Shown here: positions 46,107 through 57,355 of the stretch, piece by piece | Layout of the letters: every line of letters begins with the position of its first letter | Numbering within the stretch: position 1 is the stretch's first letter | Assembly (NCBI GenBank): GCA_030268105.1 | Contig: BSDZ01000116.1 | Coordinates: 372,001 to 436,000 of the forward strand | From: Volvox africanus | Lineage: Eukaryota > Chlorophyta > Chlorophyceae > Chlamydomonadales > Volvocaceae | Reading direction: 5' to 3' | DNA length: 64,000 nucleotides | Program-made: the position numbers and the translations under genes | Notes under the pieces: model-generated | Database searches by the model: none | The model's input: only the letters and a program-made list of their open reading frames with translations | Told to the model about the DNA's origin: nothing

Positions 46107-48069
46107 TAAAGCCCTACTATCTAATATCTATATATCTATATATCTTATATGTTAGCGTACTATCACATTATTGTGATAGCATGCAGGTAGATCCCTTCCA
46201 CAATCTAGCTATCTCTGTAACTACGTAAATACTTAATACATACATAGTCCTAAGGCATTCTAGAAAGGAATGTTTCCCTATATATTAATTTCCAGTCGCT
46301 GTGTGTTGTGTCACGCGGTGTGTAATCGACCCATGGGCCTCTTCTAGCTTCATGCGTGCACATATATGCAGCATGCAACGTACATACGCACGGTCCTGAT
46401 AATGATTCATTTGCTCCCGCCTGGTGATGCTTTCTTCTCAGGATGTTTATAATAGATCTATTTTATTTTATTTATACATACATATCCGTTGAGCAGCTAG
46501 ATGTCCCCCGTTTTCCGGTGGGTCCTTCTGTGGTATCTTGGTGCTCCTCAGTGCTCTGTTAGTGGCCAGGCGAGAGCCTCAGAGGTCTTGCTGGCCCGAG
46601 TGAGAGGGGGAGCACGTGGCAGGACAGACAGACAAAGCCACGTGCTCCTCCCCTGCGCTGTGGCTCGGTCCGGTCAGGACCCCCGGTGCTCGGCTTTGGA
46701 GGGCGAGTCGCCCACAGTGTAACATCCATAATACATATGTATAGGGTATATGTATATGTATATATGCATATATGTATACATATATCTAAATAGGTATAGA
46801 TGTGCATCGATACTACTGCTCGCTGATGAGGCAAACTAGTAACAACAAATAAATAGAGACAGTAAGCCCTTCGCTGATCGGATCGCAACCATCAATGTCA
46901 CGCATCATCACATATGTATGCTGGTCACGCCATATCGCCGTCGGCCTGCCGACCAACACTATCCAATCCAGGCACGTCTGCGACCCTAGAAATCTATGTA
47001 TCGTTGTTATTACCTGATGCTGCTGGTGACGAGCTTCGTTACGTACAACGCCCAACTTAATGGAGTGTATGTAATGGTACTTGCTTGGCTCCGCAAAAGC
47101 AGAATGAAAAGGTCAAGGCACCCGCACGCACCCGCACCAATTATAAAGAAGCAGCAAGGCAGCTGTGGACGCCGCCTTATTGTTTATTACTAAAGAGCAA
47201 GTAAGCAAACCTCGTCAGTGCGTGTGAACAGAATTTGCGGACTTTTACGGAACCTTAATACGGAATATGCGAGCGCGGCGGGATGTAAGCAATGCACGGC
47301 CGGTCATCTTGCAACTGAGTGACGTCAACATACAAATAACCTTGTAAAGTAACTGACAACCAACCAAACAACCGACGATCGATTGAAATCAAAAACGCAA
47401 CTCTATATACATTTTGCTGCCTTTCGTGCGCTAATTATTAATAGTGAGACGAACAATAATAAAAAGTAAGATACTGCTCTATACTGTAAGAGAGACAGAC
47501 AGACCATCTTTGAACGATCAGGTCTCCAGAGATAGCTACATCTATGCACAGCGAGCGAGCAGGCAGGAGCACATACAGCAGGCATGAATTACGTAAGTGC
47601 GTATTAGGGCGATGTCATCCTATATATATCTTCATACATAATAGCCGCCGTGCATTGCTGCACTGCGGTGTTCCGGGACAGATGTATACGGCAGGAATCG
47701 TCATCACGGATGATAAATAACTATGTCGTACGCGGTGGCGGATAAAGGCATACATACATACGTACAGACAGACAGGCAGACAGTATTATTAGGAACGACT
47801 ATCTGGCTACGTAATAGATAGGCTTTTCCGCGGCGGCACGCTACCGTAGGTTTCCCCGCCGGCCTGCCAGCATGCAGGTCACAGCACCCATCATTTAGGT
47901 GCCCTAAGCTAAGGGCTTGTTTTATTTTACGTACCCAAGGAATGAGCACATGTAATGCTAGTGATTTTCGTGTATGGCTGTGATGTGCAACTAACCTTAC
48001 TTGATTTGCACCACAGACGTTTACAGCCATCCCGTCACCGTATCCGCATCCCGTACTTGAAGTCGTAGG
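45805..48069. other. Region upstream of the J-domain gene; (CT)n microsatellite; no supported gene
   Basis: A (CT)n run lies at about 46058-46095, and TATA-rich alternating tracts at 46125-46150 and 46733-46790. The first 300 bp left of 46100 may contain the promoter of the minus-strand J-domain gene, but no motif is decisive. GACAGACAGACAGG-type repeats lie near 47760-47785. Confidence 0.5.
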
Positions 48070-48520
48070 GTTAAGAGTTGGTCGGTCATGTGTCAAGAGC
48101 TACCGTGTCTGACTTCCTGCGGTGGTAACTATGGAAACGCCTGGCAGTTGCACACAAATTCTTGATTCAGGGAACTAAAATAAATAAGTTAGAGACTAAA
48201 AGGCAAATAAAATTGTTCGATGCTCTTACGAGCGAGCCCATCGGTGAAGCTGTCTCGTCGAGAAGCGCGATGGATCAACTGACAAGACTGTCAAAGATCC
48301 CTAACATAAGACTTCATTGCATTTGCATACTTGTGAGAATTAAATACTTGTAAAGTGTACATGATTTTTCGGGCAATTGTTCAATCCCAACCGTAATTGT
48401 TTTGCTGTTGCTTCATAAACGCGTGAGTGCAGCGGTTGATCAAGGAATCGGGGAGGTCGAACTTATCAAAGTCCACATCTACCAGCAGGCACCTTGAATA
48501 CACACATTTATAGTCCGTGC
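48070..48520. repeat. Repeat R3, copy 2
   Basis: This matches 13615-14070. The plus-strand frame 48162-48353 starts at ATG and gives 63 residues with KRQIKLFDALTSEPIGEAVS and SRSAMDQLTRLSKIPN, intact here and broken in copy 1. The pattern is loosely like the helix-turn-helix repeats associated with homing endonucleases. This is weak. Confidence 0.6.
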
Positions 48521-49652
48521 TGCAACTTGCATGGTATGAAAGGTTACAACATATCTCAAATTTCTCGTTTCTACCTTTCCAACATCCTGTTCCTTTCCTC
48601 TCGTGCGACTTAAAGACGTGCGTCTTGACGACCGCCTGGGCCGCCCCAACGTCCGTCTCCCACTTTCATCAAAGTATGGCATCTACATGGCGTATTTCGC
48701 ACCGACGACTGCATTCAGATGGCAACGAAGGGATCCGTCCTAGGGGCCGTTCTGCAGCACTGCACCCGGCGGCGTCTCCTGGTGGTGCTGTGCGGGGAGT
48801 GAGATCAAGTGCAGCTTTGCTGGCCTTGCGGATGTGGCATGCAGCAGCACAACATACATCCGTACCATCAAGGTGAGGCCAGTGAACGTAGTGAAATTAT
48901 TATAGGGATCAACGGGGCGGCCAGCAAAGTGAGCGACATGCACGTACACGCAGAGTGGGTGCCCGTTGGCAGCTGCTGTAAGGTACCAACTGGATATCTT
49001 GGCTAGGGATTACGTCACGATCCGTTGTTGCGTGTATCCTCGAGAGGGATCATCAAGCCGCGTAACGGACCTTATGGATGAGTCCCCTCAGGGAAGTACG
49101 TGAACGAATCCTCAGTGCACGATCTTCCCACATGCACATTGGGACCCTGAACCCGTGACCCGCCGCGCGCGTCAACACCCAGGGCACCTCCGCTGCTGAC
49201 GTGAGGGCGTGTTTTTTCACGAGCTGCAGCACAACATTGGTCACCGCCACGCACACAGATGATCGTGTAAAATGTGGTTGTGTTTGTCTGTGTATACGTG
49301 CATACATTCATTCCTGATGAATCCCAATCAATACATGCCGCCATCCCGAACATTGTGCATCCATACCCACCGTCACCAGGACTGTGTACCGATTGCCATT
49401 GCTACACTGCACAGGCTTGCATTAGTGCTGCCTCTGGATTCTGTCCCGCACCTGCTCATCACCAAACACTAATCGCTATCTGACACTACTGGTCACCCGC
49501 CCGCTGCCCCCTCTTACTCCTGTCATTACCACGACTTGGAGCGGTTTGCATGCAGGGGAGTTTGTGGAGTACGACGACCCACCTGACCCCATGTTGATGC
49601 CAATGCGCAGCTCCCAGGCTGTTCGATGCCTCATGTTAAACAAGTGATCACG
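48521..49652. other. Unique stretch without a supported gene
   Basis: No recognised coding or RNA feature was found. The 21-bp string CCTCATGTTAAACAAGTGATC just before the J-unit (49630-49650) also occurs at 38039. Confidence 0.45.
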
Positions 49653-50093
49653 TTCACGTTCACTGTTTGGAAACTAGTTTGACAAGCCTCACCCCGCCGT
49701 TAGTATGGGCTATGGGTATGTGTTTATACCCCTTCACGTGATATGTTGATGACAAGCATGTGAACCATGCAGCTGTGTTGACTGCATTACCGAGCTACTA
49801 GAGCTGTGTAAACATCTTGCCGTATCCGTTAATTGCGTAGGCGTGTACTCCGACAGGAAGGGCACAGAAAACTGAAACATTATGATATCTTGTCACACTG
49901 TAGGGGCTACACAGCAAATATCGAATTAATGACGAGGGTCTGAGCTCAGGGTGTGCGTGGTTAAGAAAATTACATGAAACACAAACATAATTATGGAAGT
50001 ACCAATCACGATATAGTACAAAACATAGGTATCAGAGTCTGCCCAATTAAGGGTGGTATCAAAAGACACCGAATATGAATTCAAAGCCCCATA
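49653..50093 (+). repeat. J-unit copy 2, left part (R1)
   Basis: This matches 31281-31720. It ends in CCATA (50089-50093), the target-site duplication that pairs with TATGG at 58912-58916 on the far side of an inverted block. The J-unit continues, inverted, at 58916 down to 56851. Confidence 0.85.
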
Positions 50094-50193
50094 TGTAGTA
50101 TCCTGGGGTATCTACGGGTAGTGTCAAAGATTGGACCACCGATGGTCATCTTCCGATCGGGCCTTTGTAGGCCGACACAACAGAGATACAACA
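50094..50193 (+). repeat. Short alternative LTR T2, 5' end of element E
   Basis: The block TGTAGTATCC...GATACAACA is 100 bp and nearly identical to T1. It shares only its last bases (TACAACA) with the 830-bp LTR. The PBS TGGTATCGAGACAGGTTCG follows at 50197-50215. Confidence 0.8.
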
Positions 50194-50260
50194 AATTGGT
50201 ATCGAGACAGGTTCGTTGCCTAACTGTCTCTCTTTGTCTAATCGGAAGTAGGTTCTTTCT

Positions 50261-50828
50261 ATGGCGAGTTCCAGCGACGAACCACGAGGACCGCTAGATA
50301 CTTTTGCCGAAGACCTAGGCCGCGCCATTTTGGACGCCGCCGCTTCCGGTTTGTAATTGTTTAATTGCTTTTGCTTAGATTGCTGCACTTGTTGTGTAAG
50401 TGTACGCTCTGAGTCGCAGGTAATCTCAGTGCACCGGCATTGCTTGCCGCGGCGACTGAGACCGGCTTTCGTCCGGACCAGTTGGCGACTCTCATCGCCC
50501 AAACTACGGAGATCAGGACTCAGCTGGGCAAGTACTTGCTGAGTTTACTGAATCTTCTCAAGAGTACTGTCGGTAGGATCACCGAATCGTTTTGTACTCT
50601 TGCCTTTGCGATAGAAGTCGGCTTCTATTACGCAAACCTAGGGTATCGCTTCGTGCTCCATGTCCGCGGAACACGATGATACGCCGCACACTAGCCTAGC
50701 TAGCCAACCCGATTTTGTTGTGGCTGCTAGAGCTCCGGATAGAGGTCTTGAGACTGTTGGCACGCGAGCCACTCAAGAGCCCCTTGTCCTTCAGACCCCT
50801 GCTCACTTAATTGTGCCGCATTCAGCAG
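50261..50828 (+). other. gag: Element E leader with probable upstream gag exons
   Basis: An ATG frame at 50261 (MASSSDEPRGPL) can be spliced at G|GTTTGT (50348/50349) to CGCAG|GT (50419/50420), joining in frame to NLSAPALLAAATETGFRPDQ. The second exon ends at 50572 before GTAGGATC. The intron 50573-50828 ends TCAGCAG, and its removal joins codons TV to VNTNMD in the gag frame. This second splice is recorded as a completed event in element C. The first splice (71-bp intron) is only predicted. The product would be a Gag with an alternative N-terminus. Confidence 0.6.
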
Positions 50829-51895
50829 TTAACACCAATATGGACAACACTGCTGGACCAAGAGTTCTGCCATTACCTCAAACTCGAGGGCATGATGACA
50901 TCCCTGAGGTGATGAGGTTGTCAATTCCCGTTCCTAGGCTCAATATCTCGCTGACTGAAAAGACACCAGGACATAGCATAGCCAATGCAACTCGTGCGTA
51001 CGTGCATGACGCTAAAAAGTATCTCCAGGCTGTTCATGGTGGCGATAATGATGGTATCAGGTGTCTCTTTGTTGGTAACACCCTCGAGGGCTCAGCGAAG
51101 GACTGGTATCGCGAATGGACCACAGCCCGGGGCAACTATACTTTTGACGAGATGATCGCCGCTTTGCTCGCACGGTTCGCTACTGAGGTGCAAGCACGTG
51201 ATGTGGAGGCTCATAAGGTCTTGGCGGCCGGTAGTTACCACATGCGTCGGGGTGAAAATGTACCTGCGTACCAGTCACGCTTCGAAGCACTTGTGACCCC
51301 CATTGCTGATCTCACCGAAACCGAGCGTGTCTTTTGGTTTAAGCGAGGCCTGACGAAACTTTTGGCTAAATGGTGCGCTACTGACTTGGCTGGGGTGCCG
51401 ATCAAGTCGTATGATGCCTTGGTCACTTTTGCTAAGGGTACGGAGATACGACTCCTTGTCGGTGAGGAAGAAGTCAAGTCTGTCCCTCGTGCAAATGCCG
51501 TGCAGGTGCAGGATCCGCTTGGGGAAGCTGTAGCTCTCGACCAGGAACTCGGAGCGACCCGCCCCACACCTACTGCCGCAACACGACGCAGCAACCGGCA
51601 ACGCCAGGCGCGCGGGGGCGCTAGCTCGGGTGTCCGCGGGTCAGGAGGAGCAGGTCCGAGCTCGGACCTGGCTAAGAGCAGGAAGCGTGGTGGTGCGCCG
51701 TCGTCGGCAGCCGCACAGCACTCTGACCCCAATGCGAAGCGGACTCACACGGATGACTGGTTTATGCCAAAATGGAATTGCAATCGTTCCGAGTTCGAAC
51801 GTCGGAATGCGGCCAATGTTTGTCTACGGTGCGCGGAGAGTCATCCTACGAAGGATTGCCCGTTACTGCCGCCGTTTGTACCTCAGCCGAAATAG
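50660..51895 (+). CDS. gag: Element E Gag
   Basis: This 411-residue Gag from the ATG at 50660 has the capsid core (KYLQAVHGGDNDGIRCLFVG), a basic segment and the knuckle CLRCAESHPTKDC, and ends with UAG at 51893-51895. The ATG lies inside the 256-bp intron-like segment. A second GT-AG segment, 50909-51511 (603 bp), covers most of the capsid core and is absent from C and F. The frame is intact. Confidence 0.93.
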   Translation: MSAEHDDTPHTSLASQPDFVVAARAPDRGLETVGTRATQEPLVLQTPAHLIVPHSAVNTNMDNTAGPRVLPLPQTRGHDDIPEVMRLSIPVPRLNISLTEKTPGHSIANATRAYVHDAKKYLQAVHGGDNDGIRCLFVGNTLEGSAKDWYREWTTARGNYTFDEMIAALLARFATEVQARDVEAHKVLAAGSYHMRRGENVPAYQSRFEALVTPIADLTETERVFWFKRGLTKLLAKWCATDLAGVPIKSYDALVTFAKGTEIRLLVGEEEVKSVPRANAVQVQDPLGEAVALDQELGATRPTPTAATRRSNRQRQARGGASSGVRGSGGAGPSSDLAKSRKRGGAPSSAAAQHSDPNAKRTHTDDWFMPKWNCNRSEFERRNAANVCLRCAESHPTKDCPLLPPFVPQPK

Positions 51896-54800
51896 GGGTT
51901 TGCCCGGGTTCCTGTGGAGGGGGCACCGCCCGGGATTTCTGAACTAACGCGTGGTCGGTGGTCATCCTTACAGCCAGCCGTGAAGGCATTGTTGCCTTGC
52001 GTACTTGGGCACATCGAGCGAGTCATGGCGTGACGCATCACGCTTGACGGACGCACGGGACTTCTCTGCTTCGATCCGTTGTGTAATTTGTTTACACCTC
52101 GCCGTCCCCTGTCGTCTATCGATCTGTCTAACCACGTGGTTTTGTTCATCCCCTCGTCTCTGCGTGAGATGTCGGAACAGTTGGCCGTTTATAGGAGATG
52201 TAGGCGTCAATATCCAGGCACCGCTGCATGTGTATTACTCCCCGCTTTCTGTCGGCGCAAGGCAGAGGCATCGTTAAGGGGTATGCGGTGTGTCCACCGG
52301 TTCGAGCCGGGCACCGTTTTGTTTAATGGTGTGGATCGGGAGGGTACGCTGGCTCCGTGGCCAGGCACATCCTACTCGGTTGACGTTTGGTACGAAGCTC
52401 CTGATGAGGGTGCCGTAGGTTACGGACCCGCCCTAAGTGCACTGACGTTATTTGCTGGGCAGTCGCTCGTAGATAACCGTGTCCCAGTGGTTCAGATCGG
52501 TTTGAATGGCCATACTCTGAAGGCACTTGTTGACACCGGTGCCAGCGACGACTTCATCTCTGTCGCAGAGGTGAATGCGCTGGGGTTGACCCCAGAGTCG
52601 TCTGATTGTCCACAGGTTACCCTTGCTGACGGGGGTAAGCATCCCATCGTGGGCAGGATTACCCTTAGCCTATCGATAGGCCCTTTGCGTGTTGTGACCC
52701 GGCCGTACGTGCTGCAGGGCTTAGCAGAGGCTGCACCGTACATAATGGGGTCTTCGACATTACGGCAGTACCGCGCGCGCATTGACATGGAGACCGCAAC
52801 CCTGCATATGTGCAAGGGTACTCTGTCGATTAAGGTACCTTTCCTGTCGTTCGAACATGTCACAACAAAAGGAGGGCGAAGCTGAGGCGGTGCCTATGGT
52901 TAATTTCGCTGTGACCGCAATGGCCGCGCGAATCGAACCAGAGCTAGTCGGGCATAAGGAGGCCGTCCGTTTGTTACGGAAGGGTGCCCACGGACTGCTT
53001 TTGAGGCCGCGGGTGGGCTGTTGTGCCACCACCGTGCAGATTTCTGTCGATCCTGAGGTTGAGGCCCTACTGTCGCAGTATGAGGACGTCTTTAAAGATA
53101 TCCCTGGCCTACCACCTATGCGTCCTGTTGATCACACAATCCCTCTCATGCCTGGAGCGCAGCCTACGGCCCGGCCAATGTACAGGTTGAGTCCATTGGA
53201 GCTGGACGAGGTAAAGCGCCAGGTGACGGATTTGCTCGCAAAGGGTATGATACGCCCCAGCACATCCCCGTATTCTGCACCGATTTTGTTTGTCGGTAAG
53301 AAGGATGGGACCTTGCGCATGTGCATCGATTACCGGGGGTTGAATGTGAGTACGGTGAAAAATCACTACCCTTTGCCACGCGTTGACGACCTGTTGGATA
53401 AGCTGAAGGGCTCGGCTTATTTTTCCTCGATTGACTTGCAACAGGGCTATAATCAGATCCGCATCGCTGCCTCTGATATTCCGAAAACCGCTTTTGGGAC
53501 GCCCTTCGGTCACTTCGTGTATACGGTTCTATCATTTGGTTTGACTTATGCCCCTGTGACGTTTCAGGCGGTCATGGACCGAATGTTTAGGCCGTTTATC
53601 GACAGGTTCGTTGTTTGCTACCTGGATGACATCTTGGTTTATTCTAAGACGCGCGAGGAGCACTTGGAGCATCTTCGGCTCGTGCTCGATGTCATGAGGC
53701 GGGAGCAATTGTTTGCTAAACGCGCCAAATGCTTTTGGGCGCAGCCTCAGGTAGAATATTTGGGCCACATTGTGTCGGCTACCGGTGTGAAGATGGACCC
53801 GCGGAAGGTCGCCGTGGTTCGCGATTGGCCCGCGCCTCAGAACCTCACGGAGCTGCGTAAGTTCCTTGGCTTGACCAATTATTTCCGAAAGTTCATTGAA
53901 AAATATTCCATCATTGCGGCCCCGCTTACTAACTTAATTTGCAAAGGCGTTTTCGTTTCGCTCGAGTCGTGGACGTCGCAATGCCAGCGGGCATTCGAAG
54001 AGCTCAAGTGAACCGTTGCCGAAGATGTCACCCTTGCATTCCCTGATTACTCGTTGCCATTTCGTGTTGAGGTAGTGTCTGATGCCTCAGTATTTGGAAG
54101 CGGCGCTGTATTGTTACAGGAAGGACGACCGATCGCCTTCACGAGTAAGAAGTTTTCTGGTGCGGAGATTCGCTACACCACCGGGGAACAGGAGCTTCTG
54201 GCAGTGCTGCATGCTTTAAAGGAATGGCGCTGTTACCTCAAGGGACGCCCATTTACTTTAAAGACTGACCACAAGCCCCTAACGTTTTTGCAAAGCGTTC
54301 CGACGTTGAACCGCCGTCAGGCTAGGTGGATGGAATACCTAGCTAGGTTCAACTGCACCTGGGAGTACATTTCTGGTAAACTGAATATTGCCGATGCTCT
54401 CAGTCGACATCCGTCGCTACACGCTGCAATTTTAGCAGCGCCCGTCGTGCGACCGCATAACGAGGAGGTGCCGATCGCGACAGACCTCACGGAGCAGTTG
54501 AAGGTTGCCTACAACGCAGATGCCTGGTTCTCGGAGCTGGCTAATGTAGAAAACCTTCACAAGCAGAATGGCCTTTGGCTACGGACAGAGGGTGCAGCTA
54601 CGCAAATCGTCGTTCCGAACGACGACGTGCTACGCTACGACATCCTTGCGCGGTTCTACGAGGACCCGTTAGCAGGACACCCTGGTAGCAAGCGGTTGAT
54701 TGACTTGGTGCAACGTTCCTTTTGGTGGCCTCATTTGGCTAAGGATGCGGCGAACTTCGTACAGACATGCAGTCTGTGCCAGCACAATAAGGCTTTGTCC

Positions 54801-55958
54801 GGTAAGGGCCATGGGTTGTTGCAACCGTTGCCTGTCCCGGATGCGCCTTGGGAAAGTGTTTCCATGGACTTCGTAGTCACGCTGCCCAAAACTGAGGGGG
54901 GATATGATGCGGTGTTCGTAATGGTTGATCGCCTGACTAAGATGGTCCACCTAGCACCATGCACATCGTCCTGCACGGCTGAACAAACCGCACGCTTGTT
55001 TTTCGATAATGTGGTTCGGTTACATGGGGTTCCCAAAAACGTGATCTCTGACCGCGGTGGGCAGTTCACGTCTAAGTTTTGGGAAGCGCTCTGCAAGCTA
55101 GTTGGCATGCGTGTCAACCTGAGCACAGCGTACCACCCGCAGACTGATGGTCAAACCGAACGCACGAATCGCACGTTGGGTGATATGTTGCGCATTTATG
55201 CTGGTCGCACACCACTCGTTTGGGATACGTATTTGACTGCGGCAGAATTCGCGCTTAACAATGCTGTTAACCGCTCTACAGGCAAAAGTCCGTTCTTTCT
55301 CAACTACGGATTTCATCCCGTGTTACCTGTGTGGCGTGAGTTGGAAGTGAACGTGCCTGCTGCTAAACTTTTTGCCAAGTCTTTTCTGTCCAGAATCACA
55401 GACGCGAAGTCGTGTTTGGATGCGGCGCAGCAACGAACGATGGAGTATTACAACAAATTCAAGCAGGATGTGACGTTTTCGGAAGGGCAACTCGTGTTGC
55501 TAAGCACCGAGAACTTGCGTTCCTTGGCCGACGGATCCCGAAAACTCTTACCCCGCTGGATTGGTCCGTATCCTGTCATGCGCATGGTTGGGAATGTGGC
55601 TGTGGAGCTTGCATTGCCCGCTAATATGACCATTCACCCCACGTTTCACGTATCGCTTGTCCGTCCTTATTGTGGTACGGAACCCGCCTCTGAGCCTGCT
55701 AACGCCCCCGCAGCGATCGAACCAGTTCCCGAGACCTGGATCGCTGGTAAACAGAAGTTTTACGATGTGGAGCGGGTGTTAGATTATCGCGCGCGTCGTG
55801 TGGGCCGACACCGACGTAAGCGGACAGTACACGAGTACTTGGTCAAGTGGACAGGGTATACCAGCGAACACAACTCATGGGAACCGGCACGCAACTTCTC
55901 ACAGGACATGAAGCCCCTGCTCGAAGAAGCCCGCAAACGTGCAACGCAAGCCCAATGA
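51896..55958 (+). pseudogene. pol: Element E Pol (protease to chromodomain, interrupted)
   Basis: The frame continues gag's phase after UAG. A TGA at 52031-52033 (CGA elsewhere) follows. Protease [10 protein letters not shown] is at about 52524. At 52857 the frame must shift by +1 into the ATG frame [10 protein letters not shown] has IDYRGLN and YLDDILVYS (53618), but a TGA at 54009-54011 cuts it before RNase H (SDASVFGSG). Integrase follows ([19 protein letters not shown]), then GPY/F (PRWIGPYPV) and the chromodomain (EYLVKWTGYTSEHNSWEPA), ending at 55958. The domain order is the chromovirus order. All parts are present but three breaks prevent a full product. Confidence 0.92.
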
Positions 55959-56002
55959 CCCCTGCAGTCGATGCTGTATGAAGCAGCGAGGACGCTGCAT
56001 AC

Positions 56003-56012
56003 GGGAGGGGGG
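56003..56012 (+). other. Polypurine tract of element E
   Basis: GGGAGGGGGG followed by ATAAT lies immediately before the 3' LTR, the usual plus-strand primer site. Confidence 0.88.
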
Positions 56013-56017
56013 ATAAT

Positions 56018-56850
56018 TGTTGTGCTACGGTTCGTTTCCCGCCAATGCGTAGGTCGATGCGACCCTACAGGGCGAAGTGTTATCTTGATGAACGCATGAA
56101 TGATTATTGCATATGAATGAACCTGCATGATATAGATGTATTCGCATACATTTATATATGCATTTGGCATGTTATCATTATCCATCACGACATCGCATCA
56201 TGGCAAATCCGCCTAGCATGCATGAAATACCGAATCATTGAAGTGCGCATTATGCTCGTGCTATGAAACGATAAGTAATATTATTTGATATAATATTACT
56301 TCATTACAGCACACGTTGAGAGCGCCGCACTCGTCACGATGCATGCCTTGCAACCGAATAGCGTTATTCGGACCCTTGCATCATGCAAATGCCGGAAAGG
56401 CTTATACGTTGTTATGCGTAGACATCGCCTATACGCAGTAGGATTGTCACACTTAGGATCGGCCTCCTAGTGTGAATCGTACGGCATTGCGATGCTGGGA
56501 GTATAACAGATGCAGGACGGCTAAGCAAGAGAAGATATTCGATACCGGAGAACACTCGTGTGTTCTACATTATAATTACTATACGCTATTCTGCTTAGCC
56601 CGAGCTAAGCCTAAACTTCGCTATCCATCGCCGCGTGATGATTGCTTGCTTCCGGTGCTGACGGTGATTACGTCCATTGCACCGCATCGATCTGTAAGAC
56701 TGTAAGTTATATCTCTTCTTGTCTTGAAGTCTTCCGCTGTCTCTGTTTGCTCGCGCTTGCCTTGCTGTACTTGCAAGTGCTCGCACATCGGTGTCGAAAG
56801 CCTTCAGACGCACAGATACTTATGAGCAAACACAAAGGAGAGGTACAACA
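56018..56850 (+). repeat. 3' LTR now at the right end of element E
   Basis: The LTR is 833 bp (TGTTGTGC...GGTACAACA) and of the subgroup with CACAC/GTGTG in the first hairpin. Its outer flank TTAAA (56851-56855) is the complement of TTTAA at 62777, not of the flank at 50089. Confidence 0.93.
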
Positions 56851-57355
56851 TTAAATGCAACGTTGTTTACTTCTACCTGCTCTGCACACTCTATCTCTAT
56901 CGAGCCTGACTTTCAACATACGCACACCGCGGCCTTAAGCTGCAAGCACACCTGGTCTTTGGATAGGCTTGCTTGTTTGCGTGGATTCAGATACCATGAG
57001 CTGTGTCGCTAGGCCCGTCCTAAAAGCCATGCTCAGTGGAATCTTCTACCTGGCGCGGACATGCTTCGAGGTCTTCTACCCAAGGTACGCTCAAGCCTTT
57101 TCCAATTTTCATGGCTGACTCCACCGATGCCTTTGCTAAGCTTAATTAAAAATTAACTATATGGGCAGCTTTCCTTGCATTGTAGCTGTATGTGATTGGG
57201 ATGCCGCCGCCGCCTCACGGTCAAGGTCAAAGCCTGAACCATTTTAAGTCACAGAAAATTATTTTTTCGCCCATTGCCGCAGGACCATATTTCTCTCTTC
57301 GACCGCGGTGCATCTGCAGCTGAAGGTGCTGTGCTGGCAACTTAGGTTGCCGTCC

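Larger units (their letters stand above)
50094..56850 (+). mobile_element. Element E: Ty3/gypsy chromovirus with unmatched LTRs
   Basis: This plus-strand element has a 100-bp 5' LTR of the T type (50094-50193), PBS, leader, gag, complete pol and a normal 833-bp 3' LTR (56018-56850). Left flank CCATA and right flank TTAAA do not match each other, but each matches one flank of element F, which shows recombination between the two elements. Pol has two CGA-to-TGA stops (52031-52033 and 54009-54011). Confidence 0.9.
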
